DNA of 57,896 nt, taken from NCBI RefSeq assembly GCF_000255495.1, contig NZ_AHYZ01000167.1:1-57896 (forward strand). The letters are read 5' to 3'. The DNA is from Liquorilactobacillus vini DSM 20605 (GTDB taxonomy: Bacteria; Bacillota; Bacilli; Lactobacillales; Lactobacillaceae). Numbering within the stretch: the first letter of the stretch is position 1; the number at the start of each line of letters is the position of its first letter. This document shows positions 50,909-57,896 of this stretch, one piece after another. The position numbers and the translations under genes were made by a program. Under the pieces are notes generated by a model. The model ran no database searches and was not told the origin of the DNA. It saw only the letters and a program-made list of their open reading frames with translations.

Positions 50909-52354
50909 ATGCAATCAAAAAACAATCGTTTATGGATCATGCTGGCAATTTTTGTGGCCACATTCATGACTTCAGTTGAAGTTACGATTGTGACTACTGC
51001 GTTACCAGAAATTATTGCTGCGTTACATGGCTTAAAATATCAAAGCTGGATTATGAGTTCATATTTGCTAACAACCGCTATTTCTACTTTGATCTATGGT
51101 AAATTAGCCGATACTTATGGCCGAAAATTATTATTCAAATTGGGGGTAGTCCTTTTTACAGTTGGTTCATTATTAAGCGGATTAGCCCCGAACATTTTTG
51201 GGCTAATCCTCGCGCGTAGTTTGCAAGGCTGCGGTGCCGGGGCAGTCATCCCATTAACTTTTACAATTATCGCTGATCTATATTCCTTCAAGGAACGGGC
51301 CCGAGTTTTGGCTTTTACTAATACTGCTTGGGGCCTTTCAGCTTTGATTGGCCCATTGTTAGGTGGCTTCTTAGTTGAAAGGCTTTCTTGGCATTGGGTG
51401 TTCTTTGTCAATGTTCCCTTGGGAGTTTTCGTTTGGTTAGTAATCACTATTTTCTACCAGGACCGCTATCAACAATCAGCAAACTTTAATTTTGATTTAG
51501 TTGGCTGCTGCTGGTTGGCTGCTAGTTTGACCTGTTTGTTGCTTGGCATCCAGTTACTTCAAAATCAACCAATATTGGGGAGCACTGTAATAATTCTTGC
51601 CGGCTTAGGCAGCTGGCATTTTATTAGACAAGAAAAAAAGGCTGCCTATCCTTTGCTGCCTTTACAAATTTTTAATAACCAAACTTTTAATGTTCAAATT
51701 ATAACTGCCACAATTCTTAGTGGTGTCTTGATTGGCTATCAAGTTTATTTTCCAATTTGGTTGCAATCAATTTACCAAGCGAATGCTACAAAAGCTGGGT
51801 TAGTCGTCACCTCAAGTTCGGTAATGTGGTTAGCAACCTCACTAGCTGTTGGTCCATTGTTAAATAAATTTTCACCACGAAGAATTGCCTTGAGCGTCAT
51901 TTTTCTGCAGGCGTTTAGCTACCTTAGCTTATTATTTGTCGGAAGTCAGCCGAACGACTGGATCTTTTATCTGATTGCTGCAATCAGTGGCGGTGGAATG
52001 GGAATTGTAATCACGATGAATATTATGCTTAGCCAGCAGCTAGTCACTAAAAAATTGATTGCTTCTGCTAGTGCTTTAATCACCCTGGGCCGTTCACTTG
52101 GTCAAACAGTCATGACCGGTATTTATGGAGCAGTCTTCAATACAATCCTAAGCCTCGACTTGCCGTTAAGTCTACAAAAGAACGCTAATCAAGTCATTAG
52201 TGGTCGCCGAACTGGCTTAACAAATCATGAACTAGCAATTATCATTAATTCTTTACTGCTAGCTTTGCATGTTGTTTTTGGCGTTGTTTTAGTCTTGTTT
52301 ATCCTGGTTCTGATTTGCAATTGGTTAGATCCTAACCATCATCGCCTCAGCTAA
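50909..52354 (+). CDS. MFS multidrug exporter, DHA2 family
   Basis: 481-residue membrane transporter with about 14 helices. Motif A GKLADTYGRKLLF follows helix 2; motif C-like AWGLSALIGPLLGGFLVERL in helix 5 marks drug/proton antiporters. ATG 50909 is preferred over the long frame from 50843, because AAAGGAT is directly upstream and the protein then begins just before helix 1 (NRLWIMLAIFVATFMTSVEV). It ends 1 bp before the convergent OYE gene's stop, leaving no room for a terminator. Confidence 0.9.
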   Translation: MQSKNNRLWIMLAIFVATFMTSVEVTIVTTALPEIIAALHGLKYQSWIMSSYLLTTAISTLIYGKLADTYGRKLLFKLGVVLFTVGSLLSGLAPNIFGLILARSLQGCGAGAVIPLTFTIIADLYSFKERARVLAFTNTAWGLSALIGPLLGGFLVERLSWHWVFFVNVPLGVFVWLVITIFYQDRYQQSANFNFDLVGCCWLAASLTCLLLGIQLLQNQPILGSTVIILAGLGSWHFIRQEKKAAYPLLPLQIFNNQTFNVQIITATILSGVLIGYQVYFPIWLQSIYQANATKAGLVVTSSSVMWLATSLAVGPLLNKFSPRRIALSVIFLQAFSYLSLLFVGSQPNDWIFYLIAAISGGGMGIVITMNIMLSQQLVTKKLIASASALITLGRSLGQTVMTGIYGAVFNTILSLDLPLSLQKNANQVISGRRTGLTNHELAIIINSLLLALHVVFGVVLVLFILVLICNWLDPNHHRLS

Positions 52355-52355
52355 A

Positions 52356-53468
52356 CTATTTTTTGAAATTAATCGTATCAGCAAAATCATTTTTCAAAAA
52401 AACTTGCAGGCCATGCGGTAAACCAAGTTCATCCATTTCGTTTGGATCTAACTGATAACGAATTGATGCTTCAGCTTTAGCTTGGACTTTTTTCAGCCAT
52501 TGAGGTTCACGTAATAATTCGCGTCCCATGGCCGCAAAAGTCGCACCTTTTTCAAGAGCCGCTGTCACTTCTTGTGGTGTACATAAACCGCCAGTAACAA
52601 TCAGCGGTTTTTTTTGTTGAAGTCGTTTTAAAATTTGCAAATTGATTGGGTCTTGATCAGCTGTTTGATTAATCGCCGGACGCCAAGCCTTGCCTAATGA
52701 AGTATGCAAATAATCCACTGAACTATTTGCTAATTGATCGACTAAATTCAAGGTGTCAGTTAATCGAATCCCAGGAGTTTCCAATTCCTCTGGGGAAAAA
52801 CGGTAGCCCAGAATAAAGGGCCGTCGTGCATAACGCCGGATTGCCTGATGGACTTCGTTAATTACTGTTAACGGTAATTTCATTCGCTTTTGCAAATTTC
52901 CACCCCACTGATCATTACGCCGATTACTATGGGGTGAAAAGAATTGCTGTAAAAGATAAGTATTAGCCCCTTGAAGCTCCACTCCATCAAAACCAGCTAA
53001 AATTGCTCGCCGCGTTGCTTGAACAAAATCATCAACGGTTTGGATGATCTCAATTTCCGACATAGCTTCTGGAACCTCAGCTTGCGGACGTAAAGCTGGA
53101 ATCGCACTAGCGCTTTGTGGTTTCTTTCCATGCAAAATCCAAGAATTTGTCATCCGACCAGCACTAAACAATTGCAAAATCGCTCGACTGCCATTAATTT
53201 TAATGGTACCTGCTAACTTTTTCAGGCTAGGCAGCAACTGGTCACCAGCTGCTGATAATCCTCCCTCAAATCCTTTGCCGCGTTCATTAACGTTAGCTGT
53301 TTCAGTGATAACCATGCCTACTCCCGAACGTTGCCGATAAAACTCCAATTCATCTTGAGTAACACTGCCATCAAAAAAGCTTGATTTAGTTGTTATTGGA
53401 GCCATTACCAACCGGTTATCAATTCTTAATCCATTTTGAAATGTATACGGCTGCAAAAAATTATCCAT
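52356..53468 (-). CDS. NADH:flavin oxidoreductase, Old Yellow Enzyme family
   Basis: 370-residue FMN-dependent ene-reductase-type TIM barrel. Opening NRLVMAPITTKSS, then GFDGVELQGANTYLLQQFFSPHSNRRNDQWGG (split by the active-site HxxN), and VTGGLCTPQEVTAALEKG with phosphate-binding GATFAAMGRELLREPQW. In HGANTYL-type families the first substrate-binding His is usual; here it is QGANTYL (His to Gln). AAGGGGG precedes its ATG. A cre-like sequence lies 19 nt upstream. The substrate is unknown. Confidence 0.9.
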   Translation of the reverse strand: MDNFLQPYTFQNGLRIDNRLVMAPITTKSSFFDGSVTQDELEFYRQRSGVGMVITETANVNERGKGFEGGLSAAGDQLLPSLKKLAGTIKINGSRAILQLFSAGRMTNSWILHGKKPQSASAIPALRPQAEVPEAMSEIEIIQTVDDFVQATRRAILAGFDGVELQGANTYLLQQFFSPHSNRRNDQWGGNLQKRMKLPLTVINEVHQAIRRYARRPFILGYRFSPEELETPGIRLTDTLNLVDQLANSSVDYLHTSLGKAWRPAINQTADQDPINLQILKRLQQKKPLIVTGGLCTPQEVTAALEKGATFAAMGRELLREPQWLKKVQAKAEASIRYQLDPNEMDELGLPHGLQVFLKNDFADTINFKK

Positions 53469-53486
53469 GTTGCTTGCCCCCTTTAA

Positions 53487-53500
53487 TTAAAGCGCTACCA
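53487..53500 (-). promoter_or_regulatory. Candidate cre (CcpA) site before the OYE gene
   Basis: On the minus strand TGGTAGCGCTTTAA matches the catabolite-responsive element pattern TGnnAnCGnTnnCA except for the penultimate base. Position just before the start codon would allow a roadblock. Low confidence. Confidence 0.3.
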
Positions 53501-53599
53501 ATTGTCACTTATTAATTATAAGTTGGCGGTTCCCGATAAGCAACTATCATTATAAATTAACCTTCAGGAGAAATTTATCCAATCTTTACTTAAATAATA

Positions 53600-53627
53600 T
53601 TGTTTTTTTACTAACCACCTCTATAAT
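53600..53627 (+). promoter_or_regulatory. Promoter of the phosphodiesterase gene
   Basis: TTGTTT (53600-53605), 16 nt, TATAAT (53622-53627), 38 nt before ATG 53666. The divergent gap 53469-53665 shows nothing else apart from the cre-like site. Confidence 0.5.
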
Positions 53628-53665
53628 TTAAAACGGTAAATAAATTATTGTGAGGAAGAGAAATT

Positions 53666-54343
53666 ATGTCATTAAAAACATTGATTTTCGGTCATCGCGG
53701 TTTCCCTGCTAAATTCCCTGAGAATTCATTAGCTGGCTTTCGCTATGCACTTACACACCAAATTGATGGGATTGAATTCGATGTGCATTTAACCAAAGAT
53801 CAAGTTCCGGTGATCATGCATGACGAAACTATTGATCGAACAACAAATGATTCAGGCGAAATTTGCAGCTATTCTTTAAATCAATTACGTCAGTTCCAGC
53901 TTAAAAACCAAGAACCGATTCCAACTTTAGCCGAATTCTTGCAGTTAGTTGGCCAGCATGAAGTTCAATTAAACTTAGAGTTAAAAACCGACCAGATTCA
54001 CTACCCCAATATTGAAAAAATTGTTTTAGCTCAAGTTAAACAATTTTCTTTGGTTAAACCAGTGATTTTTTCATCATTCAATTTAGCAACTTTGAAAAAT
54101 TGTCAAAAATTAGATCCCCATCAACAATATTGTTGGCTAACCAAACAACAGGTGGCTGAGCCAGAAGCTTTTGTTGAACATGAACACTTAGCTGGCTTGC
54201 ACTTGCACCAATTTCAACCAGGCATCAAGTGTCAGCGAATTTGGACAATTGATGATCCTAAAACTGCTAAGACCCTCCTAGCACATCATGTTGCCGGAAT
54301 TATCACGAATGATTTTGAAAAATTGAGACAATTATGCAAATAA
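53666..54343 (+). CDS. Glycerophosphodiester phosphodiesterase family protein
   Basis: 225-residue GDPD-fold enzyme hydrolysing glycerophosphodiesters to glycerol-3-phosphate and alcohol. GHRGFPAKFPENSLAGF, FDVHLTKDQVPVIMHDETIDRTT (catalytic Glu/Asp/His of the GHR-E-D-H set) and LNLELKT are intact. No signal peptide, so cytoplasmic. GAGGAAG precedes its ATG. Confidence 0.93.
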   Translation: MSLKTLIFGHRGFPAKFPENSLAGFRYALTHQIDGIEFDVHLTKDQVPVIMHDETIDRTTNDSGEICSYSLNQLRQFQLKNQEPIPTLAEFLQLVGQHEVQLNLELKTDQIHYPNIEKIVLAQVKQFSLVKPVIFSSFNLATLKNCQKLDPHQQYCWLTKQQVAEPEAFVEHEHLAGLHLHQFQPGIKCQRIWTIDDPKTAKTLLAHHVAGIITNDFEKLRQLCK

Positions 54344-54434
54344 TTTTTTCAAGTTAATCTGCTAACCATTTTGTGCAAGATCCTTTTTGTGTTATTATAA
54401 CATTAAAAGTAACAGCAAAAAGGAGGAACTCGCG

Positions 54435-54884
54435 ATGGCTAATAACCGAGTAAGCGACTTATTGCACATTTTGGTTTATATCAAAATGCATGATCATGAT
54501 AAACTAACGAGTGATCTGATCGCTAGCAGCCTGAATACCAATCCTAGTTTAGCCCGGCGTATGATGAGCCAACTGCGCAAAGCTGGCTTATTAGAAACCA
54601 CTCAAGGTGCAGCTGCTCCTAAGCTAGCCAAGGATCCACAAGAAATAACCGTCCTGGATGTTTATCTGGCAACTTGTCCGGAAGCACCCTTATTAAAGGT
54701 TGATCATAATACTTCCAAAAAGTGTGCTGTCGGTAATACTGTACCAGTTGTTCTTAATAAATACTACTTGGACATTCAAAGTGCGGCTGAAGCAAAAATG
54801 CGGCAAATAACTTTACAAGACATCATAAACGATGTTGAAATGAGTATTGAGCATCATCAGCGAGCTTTAGCAAGTGCCGAATAA
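54435..54884 (+). CDS. Rrf2-family transcriptional regulator
   Basis: 149 residues with an N-terminal winged helix (RVSDLLHILVYIKM, TSDLIASSLNTNPSLARRMMSQLRKAGLLETTQGAAA). Two cysteines remain (ATCPE and KKCAVG), one fewer than in Fe-S-binding Rrf2 proteins such as IscR, so a cluster is doubtful; it is nearer the YwnA/redox-sensing type. AAAAAGGAGG lies before ATG 54435, which is preferred over the frame from 54387. The trp-type leader promoter begins 14 nt after its stop. Confidence 0.9.
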   Translation: MANNRVSDLLHILVYIKMHDHDKLTSDLIASSLNTNPSLARRMMSQLRKAGLLETTQGAAAPKLAKDPQEITVLDVYLATCPEAPLLKVDHNTSKKCAVGNTVPVVLNKYYLDIQSAAEAKMRQITLQDIINDVEMSIEHHQRALASAE

Positions 54885-54897
54885 CTTTTTAAAGCTA

Positions 54898-54926
54898 TTG
54901 ACAGAAACCAGATTTTTTTCTATACT
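54898..54926 (+). promoter_or_regulatory. Consensus promoter of the TrpXYZ-like operon
   Basis: TTGACA (54898-54903), exactly 17 nt, TATACT (54921-54926). This implies a start near 54933 and a leader of about 280 nt before the binding-protein gene. Confidence 0.8.
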
Positions 54927-54956
54927 CAAAAGTAATTACTGAAGAAGGGACGAAAG

Positions 54957-55010
54957 ATGATGAAAAACTTTAGTTTGACCGAATTAAATCTTGCTTGGCA
55001 AAGCCGGTAA
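54957..55010 (+). CDS. Putative 17-codon leader peptide with one Trp codon
   Basis: AAGGGA (54945-54950) precedes tandem ATGs. The frame reads MMKNFSLTELNLAWQSR and stops at 55008-55010; Trp is codon 14 (TGG 54996-54998), four codons before the stop. The last codons overlap the first arm of a downstream stem (AGCCGG 55002-55007), so ribosome position would influence folding. Followed by an attenuator and a tryptophan-type ABC transporter, it looks like a regulatory uORF. Function is inferred from position. Confidence 0.6.
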   Translation: MMKNFSLTELNLAWQSR

Positions 55011-55128
55011 AGCAGATTGTAGTTCGTAATGGGCGGATGCAATCTGGCAAACAGTTTGTATCCGTGCCGGCTGAAGTTTCAACATGATCTTAATCAAGCC
55101 TGCATGGGTCAAAACAACAGGCTTGTCT
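55002..55128 (+). promoter_or_regulatory. Structured leader with mutually exclusive stems (attenuator control region)
   Basis: P1 AGCCGG (55002-55007) pairs with CCGGCT (55067-55072). Inside it two alternatives compete: CAGATTG/CAATCTG (55013-55019 with 55040-55046), or a 10-bp stem with G-T pairs (55033-55042 with 55056-55065). Then CAAGCCTG (55095-55102) pairs perfectly with CAGGCTTG (55118-55125). That second arm, extended as AACAGGCTTG (55116-55125), can instead pair with CAAGCTTGTT (55142-55151) inside the terminator. No T-box sequence or known riboswitch core is visible. Confidence 0.65.
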
Positions 55129-55165
55129 AAGGGCAAATCAACAAGCTTGTTGGTTTGCCCTTTTT
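55129..55165 (+). terminator. Attenuator terminator before the TrpXYZ-like operon
   Basis: AAGGGCAAATCAACAAG pairs with CTTGTTGGTTTGCCCTT (17 pairs including one G-T, ending 55162), followed by TTTTT. It lies 46 nt before the binding-protein ATG, so the operon is expressed only when it is avoided. Its inner arm is also the antiterminator partner described for 55116-55125. Confidence 0.9.
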
Positions 55166-55211
55166 ATTTTGCATTCAACCCTAGTTATCAATTCCAGGGG
55201 GAAGATTATTT

Positions 55212-56213
55212 ATGAAGAGAATGTATGCACTAATTACCGCCTTAGTTTTATTTTTAGGTTTTGCCTTTTTTGCAACACAGAAACAAACAGTAAAAACCAG
55301 TCAAAAGAAAGTTCCAACAGTTGGAATCTTACAATTGATGACTCATCCTGCTTTGGATCAGATCCATCATGGATTTGTTGCTGGTTTAAAAGAATATGGC
55401 TATATTCCAGGTAAAAACATCAAAATTGATTTTGAAAATGCTCAGAATGATCAAAGTAATTTGAAAACGATGAGTACCAAATTTGCCAATGAAAAAGTTG
55501 ATCTAATGGCTGGAATTGCTACTCCAGCTGCACAAGCACTAGCAAATGCCGCTGATAAAAAAACACCGGTGATTTTAGCTGGAATCACTGACCCTAAAGG
55601 CGGTAACCTAGTTAAATCAGACCAGCATCCTGGTGGCAATATTACCGGAACTTCTGGGGAATCCCCGTTGAAAAAGCAGCTCAAATTAATCAGAGAAGTT
55701 ATGCCGCAACTCAAAACAATTGGGATTATCTATACTTCTTCAGATCATGGCGGCTCTTATAATGCCAAAAAGTTTGCGAAGATTTGTCACCAAGAAGGAA
55801 TTAAATATAAGTTGTATACCATTGCCAGCACGAATGATATGCAGCAGGTTGCTGAACAAATGGTCACCAAGGTTGATGCGGTTTATGCTCCACAAGACAA
55901 TGGTGTTGCCTCGGCAATGAAAACTTTGGTCAACGTTGCCAATCAAGAAAGGGTCCCAGTTTTTCCTTCCGCCGACACAATGGTTAAAGATGGTGGCCTA
56001 GCATCTTATGCTATCAGCCAATATGATTTAGGCAAGGTTGCTGGTGAAATGGCTGCTCAAGTCTTGCGTGGTCGAAAAACTGCAAACTTCCCAGTTGCTT
56101 ATATTACTAAGGGAAAATATGTTATTAATACTAAAGAAGAAAAACTGCTAGGAATTAAGTTGCCAGCCAAAGTAGTTAAGGCGGCTGAAACGAAAGGAGA
56201 AATCTTTAAATGA
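55212..56213 (+). CDS. ABC transporter substrate-binding protein, TrpX-like
   Basis: 333-residue extracytoplasmic receptor of the ABC_sub_bind family. It has KVPTVGILQLMTHPALDQIH, NAQNDQSNLKTMS, GGNITGTSGESPLKKQL and TIGIIYTSSDHGG, all typical of the tryptophan/aromatic-type binding proteins. The N-terminus (MYALITALVLFLGFAFFATQKQT) is a single hydrophobic segment without a lipobox Cys, so the protein may be membrane-anchored or secreted rather than lipidated. A GGGGGA Shine-Dalgarno precedes ATG 55212. First gene after the attenuator; overlaps the permease gene by 4 nt. Confidence 0.85.
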   Translation: MKRMYALITALVLFLGFAFFATQKQTVKTSQKKVPTVGILQLMTHPALDQIHHGFVAGLKEYGYIPGKNIKIDFENAQNDQSNLKTMSTKFANEKVDLMAGIATPAAQALANAADKKTPVILAGITDPKGGNLVKSDQHPGGNITGTSGESPLKKQLKLIREVMPQLKTIGIIYTSSDHGGSYNAKKFAKICHQEGIKYKLYTIASTNDMQQVAEQMVTKVDAVYAPQDNGVASAMKTLVNVANQERVPVFPSADTMVKDGGLASYAISQYDLGKVAGEMAAQVLRGRKTANFPVAYITKGKYVINTKEEKLLGIKLPAKVVKAAETKGEIFK

Positions 56214-57103
56214 GTATGGTTGTTTCAAGTATCGGGCAAGGGCTGCTGTGGGCCATTCTTGGGGTTGCTTTGTTTTTGACTTTTAGGATCTTGAATTTTG
56301 CTGATATGACCGTTGAAGGTACCTTTCCTTTAGGTGCAGCTGCTTCTGTGACCGCATTAAGCCATGGCTTGTCGCCATGGCTGGCAACCTTGCTGGGCTT
56401 TTTAGTTGGCGCAATTGCTGGAATGATCACTGGCCTTTTGTATACCAAAGGAAAAATTCCAATTTTATTAGCCGGGATTTTGGTCATGACCGCTTGCTTA
56501 TCAGTCAATTTGCGCATTATGGGGGGCTCAAATATCTCACTTTTAGGTAAAAAGACAGTTTTCAGCAGCCATTTTCTTGAATCATTGCCCAAATATTTTG
56601 ACATTGTCTTCTTAGGCTTCATCGTAATTGCAATCACAACCATCCTTTTGGTTATTTTTCTGCAAACCGATTTAGGTCAAGCCTTTATTGTAACCGGTGA
56701 TAATCCGTTCATGGCCCGCTCAATGGGGATCAGTACTGACAAAATGATTATTATGGGCCTAGCACTGTCAAATGGAATGATTGGCCTTGGTGGTGCTTTG
56801 ATTGCCCAGAGCAATGGTTATGCTGATGTCAATATGGGAATTGGAACAATCGTTATTGCTTTAGCCTCCATCATCATCGGCGAAGTCGTGTTTGGAGAAT
56901 TAACGCTTAATCAACGTCTAGTCGCTGTAACTTTAGGCAGCATCTTGTATCGTTTTGTTTTACTGATCGTCTTGCAGCTTGGCTTTAGTACTAATGATCT
57001 TAACTTATTATCAGCTTTGATCTTAGCAATTTGCTTGATGCTGCCAAATCTGAGTCGATTACTCAAATTCGATCGGGTAATCAAGAAGGGAGCTGCTAAA
57101 TAA
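56210..57103 (+). CDS. ABC transporter permease, TrpY-like
   Basis: 297-residue membrane subunit with about eight helices, of the branched-chain/simple-sugar permease fold (BPD_transp_2). Recognisable are ILNFADMTVEGTFPLGAAAS near the N-terminus and NPFMARSMGISTDKMIIMGLALSNGMIGLGGALIAQ, the family's ATPase-contact region. It overlaps the binding-protein gene by 4 nt and the ATPase gene by 1 nt, so the three are translationally coupled. Confidence 0.88.
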   Translation: MSMVVSSIGQGLLWAILGVALFLTFRILNFADMTVEGTFPLGAAASVTALSHGLSPWLATLLGFLVGAIAGMITGLLYTKGKIPILLAGILVMTACLSVNLRIMGGSNISLLGKKTVFSSHFLESLPKYFDIVFLGFIVIAITTILLVIFLQTDLGQAFIVTGDNPFMARSMGISTDKMIIMGLALSNGMIGLGGALIAQSNGYADVNMGIGTIVIALASIIIGEVVFGELTLNQRLVAVTLGSILYRFVLLIVLQLGFSTNDLNLLSALILAICLMLPNLSRLLKFDRVIKKGAAK

Positions 57104-57876
57104 TGGAAACACCTTTATTACAATTAAAACAAGTAACAACTGTTGTCAATCGCCATACTCCAAACGAAAAAGAGATCCTTAAGCAGCTTAACCTTGATGT
57201 TTATCAAGGTGACTTTATCACTGTTTTAGGTCCCAATGGTGCTGGCAAGTCAACCTTCTTCAATACCATTGCTGGAACTTTACCAGTTGATAGCGGCCAA
57301 CTTTTAATCCGCGGTAACAATATCACTCATCTTTCTGTTGAAAAACGAGCGGAATTTATCGGGCGAGTTTTCCAGGATCCAAAAATGGGAACTGCTCCGC
57401 GAATGACTGTGGCAGAAAATCTGTTGTTAGCAAACAAGCGTGGCCTAGTCCGCGGTCTAAAGCTTCGTCATCTTAAAGCTCATCTAGCTGAATTTAAGAA
57501 ACTAACGGCTTTAATGGATAATGGACTTGACGAACGTTTACAAACGGCGACTGAGAATCTTTCCGGCGGTCAGCGGCAAGCTCTAAGTTTTCTAATGGCG
57601 ACAATTAAACATCCAGAAATTTTATTATTAGATGAACATACAGCTGCTCTTGATCCCAAAACCAGTGCTCAATTGATGAAACAAACTAACCAGCGAATCA
57701 TCGAAGAGCACTTGACTTGCCTGATGATCACCCATCATCTAGACGATGCCTTGCGCTATGGCAACCGACTACTAGTTTTAAATGATGGTAAAATTGTTTT
57801 TGATGTTCGTGGTCAAGAAAAACAGGCTTTAACCAAACAAAAACTGCTGGAATTTTTTGGGACGATTGAATATTAA
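57103..57876 (+). CDS. ABC transporter ATP-binding protein, TrpZ-like
   Basis: 257-residue ATPase of the same importer. Walker A GPNGAGKSTFFNTIAG, signature NLSGGQRQALSFLMA, Walker B EILLLDEHTAALDPK, H-loop in MITHHLDDALRYGNR. The Walker-B stretch reads DEHTAALD rather than DEPTSALD, a known variant in this transporter group. ATG overlaps the permease stop (TAATG). Stop is 20 nt before the window end, and no terminator is visible yet. Confidence 0.9.
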   Translation: METPLLQLKQVTTVVNRHTPNEKEILKQLNLDVYQGDFITVLGPNGAGKSTFFNTIAGTLPVDSGQLLIRGNNITHLSVEKRAEFIGRVFQDPKMGTAPRMTVAENLLLANKRGLVRGLKLRHLKAHLAEFKKLTALMDNGLDERLQTATENLSGGQRQALSFLMATIKHPEILLLDEHTAALDPKTSAQLMKQTNQRIIEEHLTCLMITHHLDDALRYGNRLLVLNDGKIVFDVRGQEKQALTKQKLLEFFGTIEY

Positions 57877-57896
57877 ATAATTTTTTCCAAAAAAAG

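Noticed and set aside
54885..55211. T-box riboswitch for tryptophan
   Set aside because: A leader before a tryptophan-type transporter suggests it, but there is no AGGGTGG-ACCGCG-like T-box sequence and no stem-I AGTA bulge that I can identify; a leader-peptide uORF is present instead.
56206..56643. 145-codon minus-strand frame opposite the permease gene
   Set aside because: Mirror frame of a conserved membrane protein; composition (Lys/Pro/Ala-rich) is that of an antisense frame.
1..57896. CRISPR array, rRNA or tRNA genes, prophage integration site
   Set aside because: Looked for on both strands; no regularly spaced repeats, no cloverleaf or rRNA-like blocks and no integrase or att-like duplications were seen.

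Overview
The window is a low-G+C Gram-positive chromosome segment, most likely from a member of the Lactobacillaceae. The basis is the gene set: opp peptide transport plus the peptidases PepX, PepI and PepC; RexAB-type recombination nuclease; pyruvate oxidase; an Rgg-family regulator; MntH next to a Usp protein; Shine-Dalgarno sequences before nearly every gene; and frequent TTG/GTG starts. I cannot name the species from this sequence.

Layout. 1-727 is the tail of an ISL3-type insertion sequence cut by the window edge. 805-6555 is a complete oppABCDF operon (minus strand). 6928-8178 is hflX. 8236-10638 holds two lactobacillar unknowns (one membrane, one Ser-rich), a Fur-family repressor and a guanylate-kinase-like NTPase. 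10761-17897 (plus strand) holds a small protein gene, an amino-acid permease, pepX, pepI, a MATE exporter with a structured leader, and a VOC protein. 18008-41019 is a long, mostly minus-strand block: SDR, a DUF2829/Tad2-like protein, queT behind a preQ1-I riboswitch, a HAD phosphatase, TerC, an XRE regulator, rexA/rexB, pepC, a decayed gene, a Prs2-like prs, proBA, a CNNM/CBS protein, an unknown, an NAD-binding protein, pyruvate oxidase, a degenerate YkuD protein and an ABC-F ATPase. 41115-43156 holds a small basic protein, an Rgg-type regulator, a gene-poor gap and mscL. 43314-57876 holds a Ca2+-type P-ATPase, an aldo/keto reductase, a lipid kinase, mntH-usp, csbD/glsB stress genes, an MFS exporter, an OYE-type enzyme, a phosphodiesterase, an Rrf2 regulator and a TrpXYZ-like ABC transporter.

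How the genes fit together. Opp imports oligopeptides; PepX, PepI and PepC degrade them, with emphasis on proline-containing peptides; the permease and the TrpXYZ-like system import amino acids. Pyruvate oxidase makes acetyl-phosphate and H2O2, and MntH/TerC point to manganese-centred metal homeostasis, a common lactobacillar oxidative defence.

The parts most worth a second look are RNA-level. (1) A leader before the TrpXYZ-like operon has a near-consensus promoter, a 17-codon ORF with one Trp codon, alternative hairpins and a terminator/antiterminator switch, with no T-box motif that I can find. (2) A leader before the MATE gene has two hairpins with complementary loops. (3) A preQ1-I riboswitch sits directly before a mis-startable queT. 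At protein level: a YkuD-fold protein lacking its catalytic Cys, a DUF2829 protein of the Tad2 (anti-Thoeris) fold family, a RexB without iron-sulfur cysteines, and a Prs with altered catalytic and PRPP loops.
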